Shown here in pieces: positions 7,397 through 16,349 of a DNA stretch of 55,758 nucleotides. Both the position numbers and the translations under genes were made by a program. Origin of the DNA: an uncultured bacterium (GTDB taxonomy: Bacteria > Cyanobacteriota > Vampirovibrionia > Gastranaerophilales > Gastranaerophilaceae); assembly GCA_902779645.1 (NCBI GenBank), contig CACZCH010000010.1:1-55758 (forward strand), in the 5' to 3' direction. Numbering within the stretch: position 1 is the stretch's first letter; each line of letters opens with the position of its first letter. Under the pieces are notes generated by a model, which did not search any database, was not told the origin of the DNA, and saw only the letters and a program-made list of their open reading frames with translations.

Positions 7397-9070
7397 TTAT
7401 TTTCCCAGCGCGTTTTTACCTCTAAGCTCTCTATGGAAAGTTATAGCAAATCTGTGAGCTTCGTCTCTTATGCGCTGAATCAGGTAGAGTGCATTAGAAT
7501 CCCGCGGGAGTAAAATTGATTTTGATTTTTTAGGAAGAAACACTTCTTCTTCCCTTTTTGCAAGCGAAATAAAATCAATACCGCCTTCTCCGATTTTTAC
7601 TCCCAAACTTTCTACAATTTGCATAACGCTTGAGAGTTGTCCTTTCCCGCCGTCAATAATAATCAAATCCGGTTTTTCCCACTTTGGTTCTCCGAGCCGT
7701 TTCAATCTTCTTGTAAGCACCTCTTTCATTGAAAGAAAGTCATCAGGTTTACCTTCCGTCAAGCGTATTTTAAACTTCCTGTATGCAGTCTTTTTCGGAA
7801 GTCCGTTTTGGAACACTACCATCGAAGCAACAGTATTTGTACCTTGGATATGAGAAATATCATAGCATTCGATTCTGTTTGGAAAGTTTGCCAGATGAAG
7901 TTTTTCCGCAAGGTATGAACCCACTTCATTAAAATCATCTCTTATCTCCGCCATTTTTTTAAGTTTAGCGTTTTCTAAAGTATTTACTGCATTTTTCACA
8001 GCAAGCTCATATAATTCACCATATTTTCCACGCCCGTTGCCATAATTTATACTAACCTTTTTCCCGGAAATAACTTTTAACCAGTCCTGAAAAAGTTCCT
8101 TATTTCCGACTTCTTCAAGGTCTTTTGATACGATTTTATCAGGGAATTCAAGTTTGAGGTTAGAATAATAATCGGTAAAGAAGGTTTCGAGGTATTCCGT
8201 TTTATCAATATTGTCAGCAAAATAAGTGAAGTCCTTTTTGTCTATCAAACGGCCTTCTCTAATCATCATAATCACAACAACAAAAATACCCTCATCATAT
8301 ATGCAGGCTAAAATATCCTCATTAAGCTTTGTATTTTCATACACAACTTTTTGACGTTCAAGAGTTTTAACAAGGTCATTGTAGCTGTCTCTCATTTTTG
8401 CGGCTTTTTCAAACTGCTCGCTCTCAGCATATTTAATCATTTGAGCTTGTATTTCTTTAAGAAGCTCTGTTTGTTTCCCGCTTAGGAACAATTCAACCTG
8501 ATTGATAAGTTTTTGATATTCTTCGGGTGTAACTTTGCCTTGACAGGGGGCAAGACATTTTCCTATGTGATAATACAAACAAGGGCGGTTAGAAAACTTT
8601 GGCTGTTTGCATTGTTTTAGGGGGAATATTTTTTTCAAAAAATCCAGCGTTGCATACATTGCACCGGCATCAGTGTAAGGACCGTAAAACCTGCCTTTAT
8701 CAGGATTCAAATTTTTCTTTCTCACAACCTGAATTCGGGGAAAATCCTCATCCGTAATCAAAAAATACGGATATTTTTTGTCGTCTTTTAAAAGAATATT
8801 ATACTTGGGTTTATGCTTTTTTATCAAATGAGATTCTAAGATAAGCGCCTCTACCTCGGAATCGGTGATTATGTATTCCATACGCTCTATCTGAGATACC
8901 AAAACAGTAACCTTAACGCTATCGTGCTGTTTATGAAAATAGCTGTAAACCCTGCGTTTAAGGTTTTTTGCTTTGCCGACATAGATAATTTCATTATCTT
9001 TATTGTAATAAAGATAGCAACCCGGCTGATTCGGGACCAATTTAATCGTTTCCAGAAGCTCACTGTTCAT
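7397..9070 (-). CDS. uvrC: UvrABC excinuclease subunit C, lacking C-terminal HhH
   Basis: The dual-incision nuclease of nucleotide excision repair. The GIY-YIG domain is at the N-terminus (PGCYLYYNKDNEIIYVGKAK), followed by a Cys-rich stretch (RPCLYYHIGKCLAPC plus an upstream Cys) that in other UvrC proteins can hold an iron-sulfur cluster, a UVR motif (EQFEKAAKMRDSYNDL) that binds UvrB, and the RNase H-like nuclease (ECYDISHIQG, IIIDGGKGQL, DEAHRFA). At 557 residues it is shorter than the usual 590-620: it stops at RELRGKNALGK, just where the helix-hairpin-helix DNA-binding region normally begins. No continuation is found downstream in any frame. The start has no ribosome site; a TATAAT ends 6 bases before the ATG. 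Confidence 0.96.
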   Translation of the reverse strand: MNSELLETIKLVPNQPGCYLYYNKDNEIIYVGKAKNLKRRVYSYFHKQHDSVKVTVLVSQIERMEYIITDSEVEALILESHLIKKHKPKYNILLKDDKKYPYFLITDEDFPRIQVVRKKNLNPDKGRFYGPYTDAGAMYATLDFLKKIFPLKQCKQPKFSNRPCLYYHIGKCLAPCQGKVTPEEYQKLINQVELFLSGKQTELLKEIQAQMIKYAESEQFEKAAKMRDSYNDLVKTLERQKVVYENTKLNEDILACIYDEGIFVVVIMMIREGRLIDKKDFTYFADNIDKTEYLETFFTDYYSNLKLEFPDKIVSKDLEEVGNKELFQDWLKVISGKKVSINYGNGRGKYGELYELAVKNAVNTLENAKLKKMAEIRDDFNEVGSYLAEKLHLANFPNRIECYDISHIQGTNTVASMVVFQNGLPKKTAYRKFKIRLTEGKPDDFLSMKEVLTRRLKRLGEPKWEKPDLIIIDGGKGQLSSVMQIVESLGVKIGEGGIDFISLAKREEEVFLPKKSKSILLPRDSNALYLIQRIRDEAHRFAITFHRELRGKNALGK

Positions 9071-9076
9071 AATGAT

Positions 9077-9082
9077 ATTATA
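9077..9082 (-). promoter_or_regulatory. -10 element of uvrC, leaderless-type spacing
   Basis: TATAAT on the minus strand ends 6 bases before the uvrC ATG, so transcription should begin at or next to the start codon. No Shine-Dalgarno sequence is present. ACCCC lies just upstream of the hexamer. Confidence 0.55.
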
Positions 9083-9167
9083 ACAGGGGTTATAATAAAG
9101 AGTAAAGATTTACGTCTCTGAATCGCAAATTGGCATATAAATTTTGTAACTATCGGCATTATAAGGG

Positions 9168-9203
9168 GAACAATCGATCAGGTTTTAACCCGATATATTG
9201 TTC
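9168..9203. repeat. Imperfect inverted repeat in uvrC-phosphohexomutase gap
   Basis: GAACAAT and ATTGTTC arms enclose an inner partly paired stretch (ATCAGG/CCCGAT) in the 257-base gap between uvrC and the phosphohexomutase gene. A T-rich run follows on the plus strand but no plus-strand gene precedes it, so a terminator role is unclear. Confidence 0.4.
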
Positions 9204-9243
9204 TTATTTTGATAAATAAATGGATAAATAATTATTAATTAGC

Positions 9244-9282
9244 TGGATTCTTCGGCACACAGAGCCTCAGAATGACATGGGC
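9244..9282 (-). repeat. Dispersed GTCATTCTGAG repeat, copy 2 (inverted)
   Basis: Reads GGATTCTTCGGCACACAGAG then CCTCAGAATGACATG on the plus strand, the reverse complement of the copy at 7143-7187 with a shorter middle. Copies 1 and 2 flank uvrC in opposite orientation. Confidence 0.7.
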
Positions 9283-9327
9283 TTGTTTCTTTGGCGTCAG
9301 GCCAAATATATTTACCCCCATTTACCC

Positions 9328-10695
9328 CTATACGACGAATTCTTCTTTAAGATACTCGAGTTTTTCTTCACTGTTAGCTTCAAAATATATTCTCAAAAGC
9401 GGTTCAGTTCCGCTTGGGCGAACAAGAATTTTTGTTTTATGCCCAAGCATCATTTTAACACCGTCTTTTGTATCGAATGAGGTAATATTATATTTGCCGA
9501 TAGTTTTAAAAGTTTGAACTTTTTCTAATATCGGTTGAATCTCATCTAAGTTATCGAGCTTTAAATCAATTCTGTCTGTATAGAACTTTGTTTCCGCAAG
9601 TTCATAGAGCTCTTCTTGAAGTTCGCATAATGATTTTCCGCTGTCTGCCATAGCTTCGAGTATTAGCAGGTTAGCAATCAAACCGTCTTTTTCGGGTATA
9701 TGTCCTTTTATGCTGAGTCCGCCTGATTCTTCGCCGCCTATAATAACGTCATTGGTTCTCATCGCTTCACCTACGTGTTTAAACCCTACCGCGGTTTCAA
9801 TTACATTTACACCAAGCTTTTCAGCAACAGCATCTATCAAAAGGCTTGAACCGACTGTTTTCACAACGGAGCCTTTGTATCCTTTTTTTATCAAGTATTT
9901 TAAAAGAATAGCAATGATCTCGTTGGGGGAAACGTATTCACCTTTTTCATTGACCACTCCGAATCTGTCAGCATCGCCATCATTTGCAACACCTATTGAA
10001 TTTGGCGTATTTTTAACTTTTGTAATCAAATCTTTTAAAAATCTTGGTTTTGGGTCCGGCATCCCCCCTCCGAATTCAAAATCGTGGTACAGATGGAGAG
10101 ACTGGAAAGGAATACCTTTATTTTTTAATATCTCATCAAAATACCCGATTGAGGCTGAGAAGAGGCCGTCATAAATTATATGGCTTTTTAAATTTTTAAT
10201 TTTATCAAAGTCAATCAGAGTTTCGAGGTGCTCATAATATTTACCGCCAAAATCTATTTTGTGGAAAGCACCGTTATCACCGCTCGGAAAACCTTTATCC
10301 AAGTTTCTGAGTATCTCATCTGTAATATCGCTTGTAGCAGGCCCTGCGTAATCAGGTATAAACTTCATACCCAAATACTCCGGAGGGTTATGTGAAGCCG
10401 TAAACATAATTGCACAGGCATTTCTGAGTTTTGCATTATATGCAAGCACAGGAGTAGGAACTACACGGGATGAAAAGTATACCTGAAATCCTTTTGCTTT
10501 AAGTATATTTGCGGTAAATGCAGCATATTCGTCCGCTGATTTTCTCGGGTCATATCCTACAAGGATTGGTTTATCATAGCCGAAGTTATCAGCAACATAT
10601 TTACCGATTGCCATAGCAACCCGTTCTACATTTTCTCCGTTAAATTCTTCTCCTAAAACAGCTCTCCAGCCGTCTGTACCGAATGTTATGCTCAC
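9328..10695 (-). CDS. Phosphoglucomutase/phosphomannomutase family enzyme
   Basis: A 455-residue alpha-D-phosphohexomutase that interconverts hexose 1- and 6-phosphates. All family landmarks are visible: active-site serine loop FTASHNPPEYLGMKF, metal loop DGDADRFGVV, sugar-binding loop GGEESGGLSIKGH and phosphate-binding loop RPSGTEPLLRIYF. The N-terminus ITFGTDGWRA is typical. Substrate (glucose, mannose or glucosamine phosphate) cannot be decided from motifs; SASHN-type GlmM signatures are not evident and the length fits bacterial PGM/PMM. The start is GTG, chosen because AAGGAG lies 6 bases upstream. It stands alone, downstream of a terminator. Confidence 0.92.
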   Translation of the reverse strand: MSITFGTDGWRAVLGEEFNGENVERVAMAIGKYVADNFGYDKPILVGYDPRKSADEYAAFTANILKAKGFQVYFSSRVVPTPVLAYNAKLRNACAIMFTASHNPPEYLGMKFIPDYAGPATSDITDEILRNLDKGFPSGDNGAFHKIDFGGKYYEHLETLIDFDKIKNLKSHIIYDGLFSASIGYFDEILKNKGIPFQSLHLYHDFEFGGGMPDPKPRFLKDLITKVKNTPNSIGVANDGDADRFGVVNEKGEYVSPNEIIAILLKYLIKKGYKGSVVKTVGSSLLIDAVAEKLGVNVIETAVGFKHVGEAMRTNDVIIGGEESGGLSIKGHIPEKDGLIANLLILEAMADSGKSLCELQEELYELAETKFYTDRIDLKLDNLDEIQPILEKVQTFKTIGKYNITSFDTKDGVKMMLGHKTKILVRPSGTEPLLRIYFEANSEEKLEYLKEEFVV

Positions 10696-10715
10696 AATAT
10701 TCTCCTTACATATAC

Positions 10716-10749
10716 AAAAGGCGGGAATGCATAAAGCTTACCCACCTTT
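10716..10749 (-). terminator. Terminator between 10776 gene and phosphohexomutase
   Basis: AAAGGTGGG and CCCGCCTTT arms (one mismatch) followed by TTTTGT on the minus strand, downstream of the small exported-protein gene. Confidence 0.6.
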
Positions 10750-10775
10750 AAAAATCTAATTACAGGGGTAATTTT

Positions 10776-11153
10776 TTACTTTTTAGCCCCTACCGTTCTC
10801 CACTTGATATTCATATAATCTAGTGCAAAAGTTCCAGTTCCGTCAGGATTTTCGGTAAATTGAATCGGAAGTCTGCCTTCTCTTTCACAGACTTTTAATG
10901 TCCAAATTTCTTCCCATTCATTACCTTTTTTTGGTTTTGAAACCTCTGTATTAGTTATAGCAACAGTAAAGCAATCTTTAGTAGCAATTCTTAAACCGTA
11001 TGCTCCGACAGAGAATAAAGTATCCTGCTGTAATTGAGGTGATGCTATTGTTTTACCCGGAAGAGGAACTTCCCCGATAAAATTATAATATGCAAATACG
11101 CTTGTTGTTGTAAACAAAGCAAGTGCCAGTAAAAACGCTTTAACCTTGGACAT
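10776..11153 (-). CDS. Small exported protein of unknown function
   Basis: A 125-residue protein starting MSKVKAFLLALALFTTTSVF, a clear Sec signal peptide, with probable cleavage after FA near residue 22. I chose this ATG because AAGGAGATTTT precedes it; an open frame continues upstream but would bury the signal peptide. The mature part is beta-rich with two Cys (KDCFTVAI, LKVCERE) that could form a disulfide. No family is recognised. It is monocistronic, with a terminator downstream. Confidence 0.75.
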   Translation of the reverse strand: MSKVKAFLLALALFTTTSVFAYYNFIGEVPLPGKTIASPQLQQDTLFSVGAYGLRIATKDCFTVAITNTEVSKPKKGNEWEEIWTLKVCEREGRLPIQFTENPDGTGTFALDYMNIKWRTVGAKK

Positions 11154-11319
11154 AAAATCTCCTTTCATATTCCTAATCAAATCTGATGTGTTAATAATAA
11201 CATAAAACCTTTTTTTTTGCACTAGATTAAACTTTGTTAAGCTTTACTTTTGTTACATAGTTTAATCAAAAAATCCATATTGATTTAAACTCTCATATAT
11301 ATTATTATAATTAAAGATT

Positions 11320-12309
11320 ATGCCAAAAGAGAGCTATAAAAAAAAGAAAAAGGAATCATTTTTTACAAAGTTTGTTAATTTTGTATTAACGATAGTTGTT
11401 GCCTGCCTTATAGGCTCACAAATGTCCTCTGCCGCTAATCACAACTTAAGAATTGCACAGGTAAGCGACGCTCATTTCTCATCTTATGAGGATAATACCT
11501 CTTATAAGATGCTGAAAAACTCAGGCGAACTGCTTGATGACACAATAACCCAGATTAATACCTCCGGCGCTTATGATTTTGTAATGTTTACCGGAGATTT
11601 AATTAATAAGCCGAAAGTTTCGGAGCTGGAAGCGTTTACAAAACACGCAAACAAACTTATATACCCTTGGTATGCTGTTGACGGAAACCACGATATCTGT
11701 ATAGATGGTCCGTTGACAAAAGCAAAATTTTTATCTGTTTTAGGTGACAATAATGAAAGAATGAAACAAAAAAACATATACTACTCTTTTACTCCCAAAA
11801 GAGGGTATAGAGTAATATGTTTGGATTCTATTATTGACTATAAAATTACAACAAACGGAAGAATATCAAAAGAGCAGCTGGATTGGCTTAAAGAAGAACT
11901 TAAAAAGTACAAAAAGGAAACAATCATTCTCTGTACGCACGTACCTATAACGGAACCCTATTCCAGTTCAAGTCACAAAATGGAAAATGAGTATGAACTA
12001 AAAAAAGTTTTAAAAGCCCATACTAACCCTATTATCGTTCTTCAAGGACATTATCACGCAGCAAGACTTATTCAAAATGACAATATGCTGATTATTGCCT
12101 GTCCGTCTTTGGTCTCTTATCCAAATGCATTCAGGGTTATCAATATAAATTCAACAAAGAATAAAGTCAAAATTGATGTATTTTTAAAAGAGACCAATTT
12201 AAAAGAAGTGCAAACCCATGCAAGAGTAAGGTTAATGGGAACACAGCTTTTGTATGGTGAAGAGTCCGATAGAAATGGAAGTTTTGAGATTAGAAGGGAA
12301 GATATATAA
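11320..12309 (+). CDS. Membrane-anchored calcineurin-like metallophosphoesterase
   Basis: A 329-residue protein. A Lys-rich start and a hydrophobic segment (about 16-36) form a signal anchor, placing the enzyme outside the membrane. The metal-binding motifs of calcineurin-like phosphoesterases appear in order: VSDAH (Asp49, His51), FTGDLIN, DGNHDI, CTHVPI and QGHYHA. Substrate is unknown; the cAMP phosphodiesterase (CpdA/Icc) subgroup is the nearest in layout. It shares one base (TAATG) with the downstream MBL-fold gene. There is no ribosome site; TATAAT ends 8 bases before the ATG. Confidence 0.88.
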   Translation: MPKESYKKKKKESFFTKFVNFVLTIVVACLIGSQMSSAANHNLRIAQVSDAHFSSYEDNTSYKMLKNSGELLDDTITQINTSGAYDFVMFTGDLINKPKVSELEAFTKHANKLIYPWYAVDGNHDICIDGPLTKAKFLSVLGDNNERMKQKNIYYSFTPKRGYRVICLDSIIDYKITTNGRISKEQLDWLKEELKKYKKETIILCTHVPITEPYSSSSHKMENEYELKKVLKAHTNPIIVLQGHYHAARLIQNDNMLIIACPSLVSYPNAFRVININSTKNKVKIDVFLKETNLKEVQTHARVRLMGTQLLYGEESDRNGSFEIRREDI

Positions 12310-13241
12310 TGGCTGAATTTAAAATTAAATTTAGAGGTGTAAGAGGAAGTTATCCGGTTGCTGATAAGGATTTTCTAAAGTACGGAGGGAACACTTCGTG
12401 CGTGGAAGTAAGAGTCGGCGGTCATTTAATTATACTTGACGCAGGTACCGGATTGATAAGTTTAGGAAACGAACTTATGCAGAACTATATAAAATCCGGC
12501 ACTACGATAACAGACAGAACACCTGTTAAATGTTCAATATTGTTAAGCCATATTCACCTTGACCATATACAGGGCTTTCCGTTCTTTCGTCCATGTCACT
12601 TGGCTTCTACAAGAATGACTCTGTTAGGCGGAGTTAACTACAATGAAACATTGGAACAGGAGCTTGCAAAATTATTGTTTACTAAGTCTTTCCCGCTTGA
12701 TTTGGGCGATATAGCTTCTGATTTAAAGATTAAAGATTTGAATGAAACAAACTATATAATTTTTAAAGATGGTGAAATGCCGAAAGTTATAAGAGTTAAC
12801 GACTTAAAAGAAGGCGACTATACAGATGATGACGTTGTAATAACCTGCTATAAATCATACGCACATCCGCAGAACGGAGTTTTCGTGTACAAAATCGCAT
12901 ACAAAGGTAAAACTTTAGTTTATGCAACGGATAAAGAAAGCTACCCCGGAGGAGACAAAAAGCTTGTTAAATTTGCTAAAGGATGCGATTTAATAATTCA
13001 CGATGCACAGTATTCAACAGAAGATTATTTAAGCATATATGTCCCAAAACAAGGATTTGGCCACTCGACATTTGAAATGGCGCTTGATTGTAAACAGCAA
13101 GTTGGTGCAAAAAAACTTGTATTCTTCCATTATGATCCGAGCTACACGGATGAAAAATTGGATTCTTTAGCTGAAGAATACGCATCAGATGATGCAATTT
13201 TTGCTAAAGAAGGTTTAGAAATTGACTTATTTGAAGAATAG
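12309..13241 (+). CDS. MBL-fold metal hydrolase
   Basis: A 310-residue metallo-beta-lactamase-fold protein with the diagnostic SHIHLDHIQG (His81, His83, Asp85, His86), further ligands in HPQNGV and ATDKES, and a final His in FFHYDPS. The opening KFRGVRGSYPVADKDFLKYG is typical of the subgroup annotated as 3',5'-cyclic nucleotide phosphodiesterase-like or PhnP-like hydrolases. The exact substrate cannot be assigned. Its start overlaps the stop of a metallophosphoesterase gene, so the two hydrolases are translationally coupled. A TPR protein gene follows after 14 bases. Confidence 0.88.
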   Translation: MAEFKIKFRGVRGSYPVADKDFLKYGGNTSCVEVRVGGHLIILDAGTGLISLGNELMQNYIKSGTTITDRTPVKCSILLSHIHLDHIQGFPFFRPCHLASTRMTLLGGVNYNETLEQELAKLLFTKSFPLDLGDIASDLKIKDLNETNYIIFKDGEMPKVIRVNDLKEGDYTDDDVVITCYKSYAHPQNGVFVYKIAYKGKTLVYATDKESYPGGDKKLVKFAKGCDLIIHDAQYSTEDYLSIYVPKQGFGHSTFEMALDCKQQVGAKKLVFFHYDPSYTDEKLDSLAEEYASDDAIFAKEGLEIDLFEE

Positions 13242-13255
13242 ATTAAAAAACAGTT

Positions 13256-13807
13256 ATGAAAAGATTTATCTGCTTATTTTTATTATTAACAATGTTTTTC
13301 TGCTCCGCATACAGAAAGCCTTATAAGTACACGATAGATGCAGGTAAAGACGCATATTTTCATAATAACGTCGGGTTAAACTATCTGCAAGACAGGATAT
13401 ATTATGCTGCGATACAGGAATTCAAAATAGCAATTAATTTAAGCCCGAATACTCAGGCGACTGCTGTTTTTAAAGCAAATTTAGGCGAAACCTATATGTA
13501 CATAGGATATCCTGATATGGCAAGAGTTTGTTTTGAAGATGCATTAAAGGCTTACGGATTAAATTTTAAATATTACCTTAACCTTGCGAAATGTTATACT
13601 GAGTTGAATATAGTGCAATCAAAAATAAGTGAATATCAACAATCTGAAAGTATATACGATAAAATTATGCTCGGGCTTCTATATATCCAAAACGGAGAAA
13701 CTCGAAAAGGGGTTATAATATTGGATGATGTATGTATGAGCGAGCCTGATTTGCTAATTACACCTGCAATTAGGCAGTATATTTCAGAAGTTACAAAAAA
13801 CATGTAA
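13256..13807 (+). CDS. Exported TPR-repeat protein
   Basis: A 183-residue protein with an N-terminal signal peptide (MKRFICLFLLLTMFFCSA) and two to three tetratricopeptide-like repeats between about 35 and 140 (NVGLNYLQDRIYYAAIQEFK..., ANLGETYMYIGYPDMARVCF...). TPRs mediate protein contacts, probably in the periplasm here. It closes the phosphoesterase/MBL operon. Its end is 2 bases from the end of a convergent gene. Confidence 0.78.
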   Translation: MKRFICLFLLLTMFFCSAYRKPYKYTIDAGKDAYFHNNVGLNYLQDRIYYAAIQEFKIAINLSPNTQATAVFKANLGETYMYIGYPDMARVCFEDALKAYGLNFKYYLNLAKCYTELNIVQSKISEYQQSESIYDKIMLGLLYIQNGETRKGVIILDDVCMSEPDLLITPAIRQYISEVTKNM

Positions 13808-13809
13808 CA

Positions 13810-14412
13810 TTATTTAAAGAAATTTTCCATTGTTTGTATAATTGCTCTATAAAAACCTCCTGATACCTCTTGAAACGGGCTTATTTTCATACAACCTGCT
13901 CTTAAAAGATAAAAAGCTTCCTGTTCACTACCGGATGCTTTCTGCAAAGATTTAAACAATCTTTTTATTACCATTGAAATTTTATCATCTTCATTGTTAA
14001 ATTGTGAACTTGCAATTCTTTTAGTTATATCAGCGAGAAAAGTATAGGTCTTCATGTGGAATTTTTCCACAGCTTTATAATCCTCACTTGACATCATTTT
14101 ATTTGTATGTTTTTGACTGAATTCTTTTAGTTTATCTCCCCAATAGAGATGCTTGTCTTGAAAATATAAAGCATCATTATATTTTGTTTTATCATAAATA
14201 TACATAAGAGTTAAAACCTGATTATCACAAGAGTCAAGCGGAATATTTTTCATACAGCAAATTTCTTTAAGTTTGTCTAAATCCGCAGTTCCTTCATTAT
14301 CTAACTTAGCTGAAATATAAGTAATCATCTTATCGTCAACCGGCGCATTTTGGAGAGAGATAATATTAGAAAAACCTTTAAAGCTGATATTTTGTAATTT
14401 TTGAATCTTCAT
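13810..14412 (-). CDS. Unknown protein with N-terminal ISFKG motif
   Basis: A 200-residue protein without recognisable family. I place the start at MKIQKLQNISFKGF (14412); the open frame continues upstream but would overlap the divergent MEMO-AMMECR1 gene and has a non-protein-like composition. The N-terminal stretch NISFKGF resembles the starts of other orphan proteins in this window (SINFKGAF at 50331, NTNFGTL at 45117). The rest is mostly helical, without signal peptide or membrane segments. Confidence 0.65.
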   Translation of the reverse strand: MKIQKLQNISFKGFSNIISLQNAPVDDKMITYISAKLDNEGTADLDKLKEICCMKNIPLDSCDNQVLTLMYIYDKTKYNDALYFQDKHLYWGDKLKEFSQKHTNKMMSSEDYKAVEKFHMKTYTFLADITKRIASSQFNNEDDKISMVIKRLFKSLQKASGSEQEAFYLLRAGCMKISPFQEVSGGFYRAIIQTMENFFK

Positions 14413-14477
14413 ATCAATTATAAAAATCAAACAAAAAAATTTTTGCCATTCAAAAAAAATTATTTTATAATAGCAGT

Positions 14478-15872
14478 ATGAATAAAGAACCGTCATTTGC
14501 AGGAAGTTTTTATCCTGAGACACAAGAGGAGTTGTACAAAATACTTGATTCATATAAAGAACCAAGCAGAGATGTATTTAAATCAAAGGCAATAATAGTA
14601 CCACATGCCGGATACATATATTCAGGACGCTGTGCAATGACAGGATTTCAGAATTTTGAACCGAGTGAAAATATATTTATTTTTGCCCCGTCTCACCACG
14701 AAACTTTTACAAATATAGCAATGCCTGAGTACACATACTTTGATACCCCGCTGGGAAGCATTGAAGTTAACAACAGACTCATAAAAGAAATCGCGGAAGA
14801 ATACCCTTGTATAGTGTCAAACGTACCTTTTGAACAAGAACACGCAATAGAAGTTCAGCTTCCTTTTTTACAGGATATACTTTTCCCGCAGAAACAAAGT
14901 GCAATAGATTTTGTTAAAAACCTAAAAAAAATAGGTAAAAAAATACGCATAATCCCGATTTTAGTCGGAAGATGCGATTATCATTTAATATCGGACATAA
15001 TATCCGAATATTGGGAAAATTCATCATTTATAATATCTTCAGATTTGAGTCACTTTTATACAAAAGAAATGGCTGAACAAATTGATATGTACACGGCCGT
15101 CATTATAGAAACGGGTAAAATAGACTGTTTTCAAAATGAGCAAGCATGCGGACTGATTGGTATAAAAGGACTTGTAGATTTTGCCAATAAAAATAATTAT
15201 TCATTAATCAGAGCGGAATTGTACAATTCTGGTGATGTTACAGGTGAAACGGAAAGAGTCGTAGGATACGGAAGCTGGTTCTTGTACCCAGATAAAAAGA
15301 ACAGCTTTATAGAAAAGTATTACAAACAGTACATTTTGAATATTACACGCCAAAGTATATTACACGCACTGAACGATAAAGATTTTTACCCTGAGGATGT
15401 TCCAAGCGCCATGCTTGAATACGGAGCATCTTTTGTTACATTAAATATCGACGGACAACTGAGAGGTTGTATAGGTTCTATTTATCCCACCAAACCGCTT
15501 ATTCAGGATTTAATTTATAATTCAAGGAATGCGGCTTTTTGCGACCCGAGGTTTATTCCGCTCACACCAGAAGAATATGATAGAATTGACATTTCGGTTT
15601 CAATTCTATCTTCAATAGAAAGAATCAAATTTAAAGATGAAAAAGATTTATTATCGAAAATATACCCGCACGGAATAATTATATCAGAAGGAGATAAACG
15701 CGCTGTATACCTTCCGGTGGTTTGGGAACAGCTTCCTGATAGAGAAGTATTTCTGAATTCACTAAAAGAGAAAGCCGGACTTCCGCCTACATACTTCTCA
15801 AGGACTTTTGAAGCATACAAATTTTCTACAACCTATATTAAAGAAAAGGAAGAAGAATATAGAAAATTATAG
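14478..15872 (+). CDS. MEMO1-AMMECR1 fusion (AmmeMemoRadiSam B+A)
   Basis: A 464-residue fusion. Residues 1-265 are a MEMO-like domain (PSFAGSFYPETQEEL at the start, VPHAGYIYSG, APSHHE, SSDLSHF), the AmmeMemoRadiSam protein B. Residues about 280-460 are an AMMECR1 domain (LRGCIGS, NSRNAAFCDPRF), the protein A. In many bacteria these two are encoded beside a radical SAM protein; no such partner is nearby. Function is unsettled, with proposals around nucleic acid or protein modification. TATAAT ends 6 bases before the ATG and there is no ribosome site. Confidence 0.93.
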   Translation: MNKEPSFAGSFYPETQEELYKILDSYKEPSRDVFKSKAIIVPHAGYIYSGRCAMTGFQNFEPSENIFIFAPSHHETFTNIAMPEYTYFDTPLGSIEVNNRLIKEIAEEYPCIVSNVPFEQEHAIEVQLPFLQDILFPQKQSAIDFVKNLKKIGKKIRIIPILVGRCDYHLISDIISEYWENSSFIISSDLSHFYTKEMAEQIDMYTAVIIETGKIDCFQNEQACGLIGIKGLVDFANKNNYSLIRAELYNSGDVTGETERVVGYGSWFLYPDKKNSFIEKYYKQYILNITRQSILHALNDKDFYPEDVPSAMLEYGASFVTLNIDGQLRGCIGSIYPTKPLIQDLIYNSRNAAFCDPRFIPLTPEEYDRIDISVSILSSIERIKFKDEKDLLSKIYPHGIIISEGDKRAVYLPVVWEQLPDREVFLNSLKEKAGLPPTYFSRTFEAYKFSTTYIKEKEEEYRKL

Positions 15873-15936
15873 AAAAATCAAGTTTATTTTTTTTACAAAT
15901 GCGCAGAAAGGAATCATTCTAAATTTTAATGTAATA

Positions 15937-15967
15937 AATAGAGACACAAAAGTTTTGCGTCTCTATT
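15937..15967. terminator. Convergent terminator hairpin
   Basis: AATAGAGAC and GTCTCTATT arms with an A-C mismatch and further A/T pairs, lying between two convergent genes. A bidirectional role is likely but the T run is weak. Confidence 0.5.
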
Positions 15968-15977
15968 CATAACTTTA

Positions 15978-16271
15978 TTATTCCTGTTTTTGTAGTGTCC
16001 ATTGGAGTCCGAAAATTTGTTTTTCATTCTGTATTCCGGCAACACCGATATAATTTTCTCGCTGCAATAGAATAACTTTTACGTTATTAGGATAATCAAG
16101 AATTTTCTTTTCACCTTCAAAAGTTCCAAAGATTCTATCCACATATTCACGGACTTCATCATATTCATTCATTATATTAAGCCTTTGTAAATCAACCAAG
16201 ACTCTATCATCACAAGAATGCTGAATATTGCCTGCTGCATAAGAATACATACTGTATTGATTAAATTGCAT
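15978..16271 (-). CDS. Small unknown protein
   Basis: A 97-residue protein beginning MQFNQYSMYSYAAGN. I prefer the ATG at 16271 because GGAG lies 7 bases upstream; a second ATG 12 bases earlier overlaps that site. It contains a Tyr-rich N-terminus and a mixed helix/strand body (VREYVDRIFGTFEGEKKIL). No family or export signal is recognised. Lies in a cluster of small orphan genes. Confidence 0.6.
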   Translation of the reverse strand: MQFNQYSMYSYAAGNIQHSCDDRVLVDLQRLNIMNEYDEVREYVDRIFGTFEGEKKILDYPNNVKVILLQRENYIGVAGIQNEKQIFGLQWTLQKQE

Positions 16272-16308
16272 AACACGCTCCATTAAATAATAATCAACTT
16301 TTTAATAA

Positions 16309-16334
16309 CAGCGGTAAATTAACATTTACCGCTG
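16309..16334 (-). terminator. Hairpin downstream of 16350 gene
   Basis: A perfect 11-base inverted repeat (CAGCGGTAAAT/ATTTACCGCTG) with a 4-base loop, just after the stop of the small gene on the minus strand. The T run after it is weak. Confidence 0.55.
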
Positions 16335-16349
16335 CATAATAATCATACT

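Noticed and set aside
14413..14565. Longer start for the 13810 gene
   Set aside because: It would overlap the start of the divergent MEMO-AMMECR1 gene, has no ribosome site, and the extra residues look like translated non-coding DNA.
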